A stretch of DNA of 60,000 bases from Bugula neritina (Eukaryota > Bryozoa > Gymnolaemata > Cheilostomatida > Bugulidae): the NCBI GenBank assembly GCA_964035545.1, contig OZ037766.1, forward strand, positions 16,014,722 to 16,074,721. Reading direction: 5' to 3'. Below the pieces are notes generated by a model. That model saw only the letters and a program-made list of their open reading frames with translations. It was not told the origin of the DNA and searched no databases. Every line of letters begins with the position of its first letter. Within the stretch, counting starts at the first letter, position 1. A program made the translations under genes and the position numbers. Below are positions 8,180-20,100 of this stretch, in pieces.

Positions 8180-10732
8180 GTTTTACGTATGATAATTTCC
8201 ATAGTACATACTTAAATTGGGTCCTTGATTTTTGATAACATTTAATTTTCCTTTTCAATCATAAATGTCATCATATCATAAGCAGTCCGTTATATGTATC
8301 TCTGTATATGGTTTCATATCAGCTCAATTGCACTGACCATAGTTCATAACCACAGAAGTAAACTTCATCTTGATGCAGATTTGTGGCCTGGTAATTCATT
8401 CAATGTTGATTATAGAGTTATACTACCCGTAACTCCGTAAGCTGTAATGTGATGGCCAATGTTTAATCGTTGTGGAGCTGGAATAATATTATCCTTTATA
8501 CACTTTATCTCCAAATAGAATGATGCATTCTAGCCTTTGCTCTTTCATAATTTCAAAACACTAACAAAAGAGCGTTATAACTAATAATACGCAAATCCTA
8601 TTTAAAATAAATTGATATATTTGATAAGGTCTTAAGCTATATACAAATGAATGAATTGGTAAAGCTAATAGCAATTGTTAATTACTTTTCCTTGTTTTCA
8701 GTGTTATAGCTTATTAGTGTTATTATGTTGAATGGTATTACTATTAGCTTGAAGTTAATGCCATTTTTTATTTTTCAACATGATCATTTTATAGTTTTAA
8801 TAGCCAATTCGAATTCCTCCTATTTAACAATAGTTTTGATGTTTCACGTTTAGTTTGAGTTTCTCACTTAGACTTCTGGTTTGAGTTTCACAATCACTGT
8901 TTTAGTGTTCAAGCTTAGATTAAGTCTTGTAATAAGTAAATGTAATAACTAGTAAGTGATGAATTATTGAATAAGACTGAGAGTAAGAGTAACCGTAAAA
9001 GTTGGACTTAAAGTAAGATTAACATAAACAAGTCTTTACTAGATTTACTTTTAGTTTTAGACTTACAGTTACTCTTACTCTTAGTCTTACTCTTACTCTT
9101 AGAGTTAGTGGTAGTCTTAGAACTTACTCTTATAGTTACTTTAACCCATACTGTTGCTGTTACTAGTAGTAATGTCAAGACTAAAGGTAAGTCTAACTCC
9201 AAGTCTTGGTCTAGCGTCTAACAGTAATAGTAACACTTGCACTAAACTAAAACAGTAGCAGATCAAACAGCGAACAGGTCAATAAATATAATAACTCAAT
9301 GTCAAACTCAATATGAATAAGTATAACTAGAATATTCACTTTCAGTTTTCTAGTTATAAGTTAAAGTTATGCTGGAACCGTATCGGTATTGCTATTAGTA
9401 TTAGACTTGGTATGCTGTAAGTGTATAGCAGTATAAGTATAGTGTACTCATGCTGACAGCATGAGTATAGTATTAGTTTAGTATTACTATTACTGTATCA
9501 CTATCGCATTTGCTATCCATATGCATTGTGATTGTTTTTAATTAAATTATAAGACCATCCTGCGAAGAAGTCCAAGTTCTATATATAAATATAGGACTAA
9601 GTTGCTTTAAGTTTAACTTCCAAATATAAGATTAAGGAAAATTTTAATTATTTTTTTTTTTTCATTCATGTTCATATTGTAATTTATATCATTAATATTA
9701 ATAATAACAGATAACTGGTACTTTTTAATGGAATAAATTTTAGTTTTTTAGGAGGTACCATTAATTGATTTTGTGAATTTTTGTAATGATAATGATTATA
9801 GAAACACTAAAATTAAAGTACTCTATCAATTTTCACTAAAATCTAAGAATAAGTTTGTCAAGACAGAGCACTAGTAGTAAACCAGAGAGAGTAAGTATAA
9901 GAATAAGTCGCCAATACAGAAAATAATATCGCATGGGATTAGATGAACTCCAAGACTAAAACTTGCGCAAGTTTATAGTTGATATCTTTGTGAGAAACCC
10001 CTGATGGAAGGGTTTTTTGTTAAATTAGGCTAAGGACTTATTCAGATGAGGCATAGGAGCAATTATGACTGGATGCTCTTCCTAGCATTACCAATGGCCT
10101 TTGTTAGGGCTCGAACCCATGACTTCGTGCTTACTAGGCAAACGTTCTACCCCCTTAGACCACGGCTGCTTTAAGACTAAAGGTAGCAATAAATAGTTAT
10201 TCGGTTATTGTATCAAATTTAATACAATGATTTTAATACATTTTATTTGATAATAAAAATATAAAATCTAGGAAGTAAATTAAAATAATCTAAAAGGTAT
10301 TCTTTCGGCCAGTAAGTTCTAGCTCCTACAACTATCTTTGCTGTAAGTTTATGCCTATAGTTGCTGCTAGTTATTGCAGACGACTGAAGTTTAAAATCTA
10401 TTCCAAATAGCAGTACAATCAAATTTCATTTTCCTTTTATTGTAATAACTTATGTAAAATGTTGTTTATAGAATTTATCATTTAACATTCTCCCATTCTA
10501 CACCATTTGCCTCCCCCTGGTAATTATATCATAATGTATATGAGAATGCCATTTTACCTTTTCAGCAACTTTTTTCAACTGTATCTAATTGCAGGAAAAG
10601 TTTCACTTTAAAACATAAAGTCACAATTGCTGCGCTCCAAGAAGAATCCTAAACTTTGAATTACATACAGTCTTACAAACCTAAAGTTGCTAGATAGGAT
10701 AACATATCACTGATTACTGAGCTGCAAAGGAT
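8180..10732. other. Intergenic DNA upstream of MOB1, with simple repeats
   Basis: I see no gene. About 8990-9200 is a degenerate hexamer array of TTACTC/TTAGTC type, and 9360-9500 is rich in GTATAAGTATAG-like words. A SINE lies at 9971-10169. The final few hundred bases must hold the MOB1 promoter and 5' UTR, but no core promoter element stands out. Confidence 0.6.
9971..10169 (-). repeat. tRNA-derived SINE, copy 1
   Basis: Read on the minus strand this begins with a tRNA-like head: an A box TGGTCTAAGGGG (plus 10151-10162) and a B box GGGTTCGAGCC (plus 10108-10118). The body follows, containing AAAGGCCATTGGT, ATAATTGCTCC, AAGTCCTTAGCCT and CTTCCATCAGGGGTTTCTCAC. The body words recur in copies near 18913, 22092 and 43315, so this is a dispersed SINE family and not a functional tRNA gene. 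Confidence 0.8.
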
Positions 10733-13700
10733 ATGAGTTTCTTATTGTGAGTATACTTATACTGTAGTTGCTTGTCAAACTAGTATGGTGGCGGTTGGTG
10801 GCATGGTAAACCAGTATATTTAGATTTAATTTCTATGTTGTTGTTTTCAGGTGCAGATTTTGCAGGCTGCCTGGTCATTCTACATCATACTTACCAATAT
10901 GCAATAAATTCAGCTAATGTGAAACTCTCTAAAACTGCTTGTAGTCATAAGGGTATTTATTCTATTAACAAACAAACAAAATCTTTAAAAATTACTGTTA
11001 AAAGTTTGATCATTAATATACAAACAATAATCAATATTCTAAGCTATTATTAGTCAGGTAGTTTGTAGTTAGGTTGTGACAAAATAATAGCCCAAGTTTT
11101 TTCTTCATTTGAATCTGGTCTTGGAATGCTAATTAAAAGTTTTACAAAGCTAAGCTTCTTTCGATATAGTTTTTTTTTCTAAAACACAGGCTTCTATAAG
11201 TTTCTTTGAAATCCTGTTTTTAGGAAGATATAATTCTAGACAGGTGGGAAATATTGTTTAATTGATTGTTTGCAGCAGTGCTCGTAGCAATAAAACATTT
11301 AAACCTAAGAAGAACATAGCTGAAGGCACCCATCAATATGATCTCATGAAACATGCTGCCGCCACCTTAGGCAGCGGGAATCTCAGACTGGCTGTCTCCT
11401 TACCAGATGGTGAAGACCTTAATGAGTGGGTTGCAGTGAATAGTAAGTCAGTATACTATCTGATTGTGGTCCTCCAAAGAGGAAATGTGAAAACAGAACC
11501 AATAATATTGTTGGCTGTAGTGAAAAACCTGTTTATGTGACTGGTAATAAATGTGTTTCTAAACATGGCAGAAATGGTAGTAGTAATAGCAGTACTAGTG
11601 GTAGTAGTAGTGGTAGTAGAAGTGGTAGTAGTAGTGGTGGTAGTAGTGGTGGTAGTAGTGGTAGTAGAAGTGGTAGTAGTAGTGGTGGTAGTAGTGGTGG
11701 TAGTAGTGGTGGTAGTAGTGGTAGTAGAAGTGGTAGTAGTAGTGGTGGTAGTAGTGGTAGTAGTAGTGGTGGTAGTAGTAGTGGTAGTAGTGGTGGTAGT
11801 AAAGGTGGTAGTAGTAGTGGTAGTAGTGGTGGTAGTAAAGGTGGTAGAGTAATGGTAGTGGTAGTAGTACTAGTGGTAGTAGTACTAGTAGTGATTGCAG
11901 AAAAAAGTGGTGTAAACAATCTTTTCTGTCCCCCTGGACTCGTGCTAACACTACCAGCTACCAGCATGCCCAACTAACTGCACGTCGTTTGATCTGCTGC
12001 TCCGTTTCTGTTGGTCTTCTGCTGGTACCTAATCTCACCAGCCTATCCAGCGCCCTGGCTCTTATAGTCAGCACATGGATCTAAATTTTAGGGTTCTTCT
12101 AATCTGGATGCAGCACTTCATTACAGAAGCTTTTATTAAATAGTTTGTAATTTCATTTACTAATTTGATCACTCATTGATAGGTTTTGTTATTGAATTTA
12201 CAACTCACACCTGCCTTCAACTTTGGGTTGAACTTTAGCACTAGTTAAATGAGGATCCCATATGTTTTACATTAGTTGTTATACTTATAAAATGAAGTGC
12301 TCCATTATTATGCAGTATGTTATGCTACACGTAGTAATATGTAGGCTAGAATCTGTAGCTCTGAAGTATGGTATGTTGATTGCTTTTTGACATGTGTTGC
12401 CTTCAAACCCAACTGAAATAACTCAACTTTTCTGTAACACTGGGGAGGGGAGGAGATTTCTTATAAGATACACTTGTATACTTCATCTTATGTTACAGCA
12501 TGGAGTCTTGTTAAACTTTTATGGGAACCTGTTTATGCAGTTACAGCTGTAGTTATTATAGTACTAGTGATAAATCACAATGCATCTAGTTTTTTGTCCC
12601 AAGATGACATGCTTGGCTGATGTTGTTATTAAACATTAGGAAGCATGACACTGGCGTCACGGTTGGTGAAGATATGATGTAATGTAATTTATGGTAATGA
12701 AGGTGAATGACTCAATGTAAATGATGTCACATGTGGTACCTCTTTGTGCTAATGGCCAGCTGGTGGTAAATTATTGTATGCATGAAACAATTTAACAGGA
12801 CCTGTGATATAGTCTGTCGCAGATTGAACATTATATATTAAATGGCTATCGAATCACAGCTACCTAACCTAAAATTTGTTGAGCTTAAATTCATGCTAAA
12901 TTCAGCGGAAAATATAATATTTGAGCTAAAAACAAAAATCATTTGTGATGAAACTCATTAAAATATGAAAGTTATTAAGATTTATTTAACAGCTTTCATA
13001 TTGGAAAAACTCACAAGGATTTTGAAATTTTTGATGTTTCAATTATTTGTTAGCTTATAGGAATTTGTAAAGTTAGATTAAAGTATTTTCAATATATATG
13101 TACGCTTTTTTATTTCAGAATGTTGTGGTGGTGATTGTGTGTTTAATGGTTTAGCATACTGTTTCAGCTGTAGACTTCTTCAACCAGATCAACATGCTGT
13201 ATGGCACTATAACAGAATTCTGTACAGAAGGGAGTTGTGCCGTCATGTCAGCCGGCCCAAAGTATGAATATCACTGGGCAGACGGCCACACAGTTAAGAA
13301 GCCTATCAAATGTTCCGCCCCCAAATATATTGACTTCCTCATGACCTGGGTTCAAGATCAGCTAGATGATGAGTCACTGTTCCCTTCCAAGATTGGTAAG
13401 ACTGACTCATTCATATGCCTGGATGTTGTCCTCGATGTTACTTACTTTTATTAGTAGAAATGTCACTGGGATTAGTGGAAATTTGTAATAGCTAGTAAGG
13501 TCAAAGGTGGGACAAGATATGATAGTTCGCTTATTTTCTTGTGTGAGCTATTCACTATACAGTAGCCTATACACTAGCATTGTTGAGGAAATATGTATGT
13601 GAACACACAGGTTACATTAAGCTTATATATCCAGCAGCAAAGTTATTCATTTATCCTGTTGGGTGCAGAGATTCTTGTTTTTGTTGTTTGCGATAGGATT

Positions 13701-15919
13701 GCTTTGTTTATTAGTGTAGGGCCGTGGCGTGCTAAAAATCCCATTAGAATACACGCTAGTGACCTGCCACACACACAGTGCGTGTGTTGCGAGTGCAAAA
13801 ATTTAATAGCCAATGATTTTAGCGTTAAACTTTACTGCTCGCCTACAGATGTTTGTTTTTAACTAAACTACTTCATCGGATTTTATAAAAGCGGAAATTC
13901 AAACTATATAAAACTGTTTTAATTCAGCTCGCTAGAAGTTAAATGTTAAATTAAAATTAAAAAATGTGCTCGCTAAAAATTACATGGTAATAAGCCAATT
14001 AGATCAAACTGTGTCGCACTTCTCGCTCAGCATGTTAGACGCTTGAAAAATCTGATTTCTCGTCATGTGGCCCTACACTAGACTTTAGAGAACTTCCCCA
14101 GTATGTCCGGAGCTAATCGAAAACTTTTACACTTTCTTCCAGTTGTCTAGCTGTCTCAGTTTACACGTACTCAACGCATGTCTTAAAGCTGTAACTGTTC
14201 TTGAGAGCTTCAAGTGATGGCTGGCTGGGTTTGTATCATCCTTTCATAATCAGGGGATCTCCATGTAGACACAAGAGACATCTCATCACATTCTCCTATG
14301 GGTTTTACAGTTACTTTGTACTTGTTAAATCCTCTATAATCTAAAAACCTCTCTTTTGCCTCATTTTATTCAAAATAGCTCTAATCTCGGATTAATTGTC
14401 GAGGAATTACACCAAGCTCCTACTGCAACAAAGGCAATTCCTTTTCCACCGAACTTCTTTCCAGTCTAATAACAAAGGACTGCCGTCACGTCCTGGTTTG
14501 CCTGGCCAAGATTGGGTGCAGATCTTTGGTAGATTCTAGATTTCCCCGGCACTGCCTCCTAACCTTGTCTGATCCAATGAACTAAAACTTATAGTTCAAT
14601 GGTGTGATCATGTTGCACAAATATGGTGTATGGAATGTTGAAGTGAAGAGTTTCGTTATATCTCTGCTGTAGGAAGATAACTCTTAGTTTTTATGTAATG
14701 AGTTTCTAGTGATATTAGGATTCCAGGTTTCAGAATATTCTAGATATATGGCAGGCTTATTGTAACTCTATAGCCATTAGAAAATTTCAAAATGTCTATG
14801 TATTAATGGGAAACTTTACTTGAGGTTGTGGCAATGTTCAGCTCTGTTTGGTTTGATGGTTGGCAGTCATTTTAGTTCATTTCAAAATTTAAAGATATGT
14901 AAAAATGCTAGAATACGTAGGTGTAGTTGCAGAGAAATGTAGTTAGCCTAAACTCTCTAACTGGAGAAAATTCTCCAGAGAAAATATAACTTTGCTATAT
15001 TTTCATCTAGAGCCAAGGCTTTTTTTAATTTCTTTCTAAGTTTGTGTCTACCTATATAGTTATAGTTTTCCATCTAAACTCTTAACTCTAAGATGTGAAT
15101 TCAATATAACAGATGAAGTGATATGTCACAACATGTTATATAACAATATACTGCTAGGGTGGGTTGTAACCCAGACACTTTTTGTTGCAGTTTGGTTTGA
15201 AGAGCTATTTTACAGTCATTTGCTATTTTTACCTGCAGTGATCAATCATTCTTACTAATAATACAATACTCCAGGAAGCTAGCTGACAACACAATTAATG
15301 TGCTGAAAGTGGAAAATAAAGCCTTCAAATTTGCTAGAGGGAAAAGCTTAATTTCAATTTATCTTTAAAGTTGTTTTATTTTGTCTTTATAACAGATGAA
15401 CTGTATAAAGTAGACTAAACAGTCTTAGCCAGACTAAGAACTGGTGTTCCTGATGTGTTGCAATCTTAGGTGCAATTCCTTATTAATTTCTTTGATGGTT
15501 GTTGATAGTTACTCAATACTTACTTCTTATCTAGCTAACATGAAATAAAGACTATTTTTCACCAATTATAAAAATTGAGCCTATTAGTACTGGTGTAGTT
15601 TGGCTATATTCTGATTCAGCAGAAGTATTTCTGCCATTATATTATATAGGGTATATTCTGCAAATTAATAATGCATGTATTTGTAGGTGTCCCATTCCCT
15701 AAAACATTCATACAGAGTGCGAAGACCATACTGAAAAGGTTATTCAGGGTATATGCCCACATCTATCACCAGCATTTTCGAGAAGTTGTTGAACTAAGTG
15801 AAGAAGCTCACCTCAATACGTCCTTCAAGCATTTCATCTTCTTTGTCCAAGAGTTTAATTTAATAGAAAAGCGTGAGCTTGAGCCATTGAAAGAACTAAT
15901 AGAAAAGTTGTCTGAATAA
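10733..15919 (+). CDS. MOB1: MOB1 kinase activator (MOB1A/B orthologue)
   Basis: The complete coding sequence has four exons: 10733-10746, 11276-11442, 13168-13395 and 15687-15919 (642 nt, 213 residues; human MOB1A is 216). The tiny first exon encodes MSFL plus two bases before a GTGAGT donor and completes the conserved MSFLFS start. MOB1 is the adaptor that binds and activates LATS/NDR kinases in the Hippo and mitotic-exit pathways after phosphorylation by MST kinases. The zinc ligands C79, C84, H161 and H166 and the MST phosphosites T12 and T35 fall at the same numbers as in human MOB1A. Intron 2 carries a GGTAGT microsatellite. The gene is convergent with SCYL2. Confidence 0.97.
11573..11890. 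repeat. (GGTAGTAGT)n microsatellite in MOB1 intron 2
   Basis: About 300 bp of GGT/AGT triplets with occasional AGAAGT and AAAGGT variants lies in MOB1 intron 2. It creates long low-complexity open frames on both strands (Gly-Ser, poly-Val, Leu-Pro, Tyr-His) that are artefacts of the repeat and not genes. Confidence 0.95.
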
Positions 15920-17139
15920 GATTTAGCTACAAGCTGGAAGAAGTGATGTGGATCTTAATTCACACTTACAGTATATATCATAATACAAGATATGCTATAT
16001 TAATTGTTTAATATAATCATAATCATATAATGTATTCTGTTTGGTCATGCAGAAGTTGTCATATCTTTTGTTGTATTTAACTAGTCCGCAATATCAATAG
16101 CTAGCCATCTTAAAGAAGGTGAAGGTTGTTTAATATTTATACAGCTACTCAGTCTATATTTTTCATAATTTTTATGCCTATATTTTAATTTAACCCAATA
16201 ATTTTAAGTTGGTCATGCAGAGAACTGCCCCTGCTGTGACCATAACTATGTGTTTTTTTACTTTGAAGATGAACATAGAATGTTGATGCAATAGTTGCAT
16301 AAGTTTTGTTTTTGGGTGAAAAATCAAGTCTATGTGGTCCAAGATTGTAAAAGAAAATGCTAGTGCTCCTGCCTTCACAACTTACTCTCTGAGCAGCTTT
16401 TCCTGCCAATATCTTGATTCGTTGAGCAGTTTTCAGCATTTCATCACTACATTGAACTGTCATTTTAGCTTTATAAAATTATATGTCTTTTTAAAGATTT
16501 TTGCTTAATGTCACATTAAATTTAACATAAAAATTTAATATATGTTTTTGTGCAATTTTTTAAACCTTTTATTGATTTACTTGCAAAACTACATCAAAAT
16601 AAAAGTGCAAGAGCTGATAACTCTACAAGATTGCAGCATCCACTCGAACACAATTTGTTATACATCTAAATAATTACCACTGAAAAGCAGTGAACACCCG
16701 TTTGTGTACTGTAGTGAGAAAGTAGGAAATTAGCATTTCTACGATCATAGGTTGATTGCAGCTTAGTAATTATATATTACTTTACATCTATTGAGTAAAC
16801 AAGTACAACTGCAGACGCCTAATTTAAGTGCAATTCATTTAATCTGAATATTTGCTGGGAGTGAATTCATATTGTATATTTATTTCATCTGAAAAATATA
16901 TTGAGACAACCATACCCTCAAAAATAAAACTTGTAAATTGCACGATCAGACATTTAATCCTTACGTAGAACATTCAATTAAATTGCTAATATTAAAATTT
17001 GTAATTGAACTGCTCCAAAAATGTCTGAAATAAATAGCTAGCTAGTTGTTGAATAATTCTTAATAATCAACAGTTTAAAACTAAAACCCTGACATAAATA
17101 TTAAGACGTGAGCAACAGATACATAAAGCAATGCATATT
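15920..17139. other. Convergent 3' UTR space of MOB1 and SCYL2
   Basis: This 1.2-kb interval separates the stop codons of two convergent genes. A plus-strand AATAAA at 16598-16603 could serve MOB1 and a minus-strand AATAAA at 16568-16573 could serve SCYL2, so the 3' ends would nearly touch or overlap. Several other AT-rich signals exist, so the choice is uncertain. I see no additional gene. Confidence 0.5.
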
Positions 17140-20100
17140 TTATCCTAGCAAATCATTAATGTCATCCTGACTGAGTGCTCCAGGTTTAACATTAGTAGGA
17201 GGCTGAATTAGAGGACTGCCAACTGCATTACTACTGGCATAGTTACCATAAGCAGGCATATTACTAGGGGGTGGGCTAATAGACCACCCAGTCATCTGAT
17301 TAGCTGATTGGTTCCCCCAACTGCCAAGGTTACTAGTACTAGATGATTGGGGTCTAGCACCACCCACCATGCTGGTTTGTTGAGTGTTTGTAGAATTCAC
17401 TTGATTTCTAGTAGTGCTGTAAGACTGTCCAAAAGTATTTCCTAGCTGTTGGTTACCCATAGGAAATATTCCCTTGCTTCCAGTTGAAGGGACAGGCTGG
17501 GTCATACCACCACCCATAGATTTCATATGCTGATTAACTAGTGTATTCATGCTAGCATTGTTAAAGGAGCTTGCTGAGGGGAGGAGTGGTGTACCAAAGT
17601 TAGTGTTAGACGTAGCTTTAGCTCCAAGTGTTGAGCCTTGGGGCGGCAAAGCAAAACCTCCAGACTGCAAAGACGTCATGGATTTTGTTGAAGTAAACTG
17701 TTGGTTAGTCTGGGGCCTTATTACATTAGAAGAGGCAACTGGTGGCTGCTTCACAGGCTGCATTGTCGTAGATCCTAAAGTGGCAGTCAGGTCTTTCACC
17801 TTCAAAAGACAAACCATGGGCAATAATACTCACATTAATGGCAAACCATGGCATAAACTTCTCTGAACATAAATAAATAATAAAATCATATAACTGTAAT
17901 CTAAAAAACTAATACCTAAACCCACAGAAGAACCCTGGTATCAAATCAGGTAGCAAAGAGATGAAAAATGGCAAAGCAACTGGGCGTGATGCATTTCTAA
18001 TAATGGACTACCTATGAAATCTTAAAACCAGCTGAACGATAGCAGCCGTAGAGAAAGTACAGAGTGATGGGCTAACAACAATCTGGATGAACAACATGAT
18101 TATATCTTTACACAGCAAAAAGATGTTCCACTAGACTTATTGATTTTTCTGATGAAAATCCTTGCACGCAGCAAATAATAATTATTTAATTTTTATCATT
18201 ATTCAATCTTTTTAGATGTTTCATCAGCAATCAAATAAAAACTATCAACCCTAAAATTAAAGAGTTGGGAATTATAATTGGTCATATGCTTGACTTGCGA
18301 AAATAAGTGCTTCAAAGAAAAAGCTTTAAAAAAAACCTCTCGCTGAAAAACCAATCACAGGATACAAAATTTAATTAGGCTATAAAATTATAGCCATTCT
18401 GACACGCTAAAAAAACTTCCACTCTTGCAGTTTTCTGATGTTAACTTGATAAATGACTTCAACACTTTGCCTGTCAAAAAATTGCGATTCAGATATTGCA
18501 TGTGGTAGACTTGAAAAACATTGCATAAGTTAAAATTTCAATAATATTGCATCAATTAAGGATGTGGAAGCTGTGACAGCTTGTGCTCTATACCATAGTA
18601 TTTCGGACTGATAGAAAGCAACCTGCAAATACTAACCTGTGGCACTAAAGCTTTCCTTGTTTCTTTGACAGAAGGTGACGACATGGTGAGAGGTTTAGAA
18701 GGGGCAACACTAGGCTTAACTGCTGGAGTACCAAGAAGTCCCACTTCACCTAAGAACTGCTGCATCTAAAGTTTACACAAATAAAATTCATGCAGCTTAT
18801 TTAAAGTACCAATACATGTAACTAACGTATATAAACTGGAAATTAACTAAATAAAAAAATTATAATCCTAATATTAAAGAAAATGCATACTCTTTGAAGC
18901 ATATTAAGGGGAAATTGTAGTTCAGTGGTTAGAGCACTGGTTTAGTAAACACAAGGTCAGTGGTTTGACCCCATTAAAGGCCATTGGTGATGTTTTGCTA
19001 CCGAAACATCTTTGGTGTCATGTACCAAGGCTTTACAACAAACAAGGAAGTTTGGAGTCACATTTGACGGGTTGTTAGATGCCATGACAGCCTCTTCACT
19101 ATTGTCAAAATACACAAATTGAAATGCTAATCTTAGGTATGTCAAAAGATCCGTGACCTTGCAAACATCATCATGTAGGTCACTAGAAGGCCAAAAACAT
19201 GAGAGGCAGAAAAAACGCTAGGAAGAAAAATACAGGAATGGTCCAGGTTACTCCCTTGAGAAGGACCGAGAGTTGTGGTGTCCCTATAGTCTCTCGTTGG
19301 CTCTGGGACTTAAGGTTCAGATTACAGTTGGTAATCGAATAATCCAGAGTTAAATTGAGTTCTACACAGTGAAATAAAATAATCACACATACCTGATCCC
19401 CTCCAGAGTCACCCAATGGCTGGTGTCCGTTGAATGTCAGAGTACTATAATGGAAAGCAATCAGGGATGCAAAATTGTCAAATAACTTATATTACAAGTA
19501 CATAACAATCATTTCAAAATGCGACACAAATTCTCTACAAAATAAGCTCCAAGTACCCTTTCAGGTGTGCGGGTGTTACTATAGATAACAGCATCATGTA
19601 GGAGTTAGTCGAGGCAGATAAGTATATATTTAATTGCCACAGCTAAATCATGTCAAGGTAAGTAACAGCAGAAGTCAATAAAGTTGGGCACATAATAAGC
19701 AATAAATTAAATTATAAGTGTTTGATGAAGGATAGTCTTACATATTATAACACTAAAATATTTCCAATTATTCATGATGAACTTTGTTAGTAATTACACA
19801 ATCACAATGATTAAATGAAAAATAATGAAATAATCTATAAAATTTAATAAAGAAAACTTATCTGCATGCGAAAAGCACAAACTAGTAACAATAAACCCCA
19901 GTTCCCATGTCTCTGGTACTCAATATTTTACTATTAGGAGTTGTTTTCACCAGCAGGTGTATCATTTGACCTATTATCTGGAGAAGCCTCTTAAAACTGT
20001 CTAGGGTAATTTACCTAAATAATCAATGGGATTTACATTTTAGCTGCCACTGTAGCATCACTCAATGCAAGTAACCACAAAAGTGCTTTTAAGTCTTTTA

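Noticed and set aside
10108-10162. Possible tRNA gene with A and B boxes
   Set aside because: The head cannot be folded into a convincing cloverleaf by eye and is joined to a repeated SINE body.
11533-11977. Gly-Ser, poly-Val, Leu-Pro and Tyr-His ORFs on both strands
   Set aside because: All come from the GGTAGT microsatellite in MOB1 intron 2.
16185-16463. Minus-strand ORFs of 62 and 92 codons
   Set aside because: They lie in the 3' UTR space between MOB1 and SCYL2, without homology or splice context.
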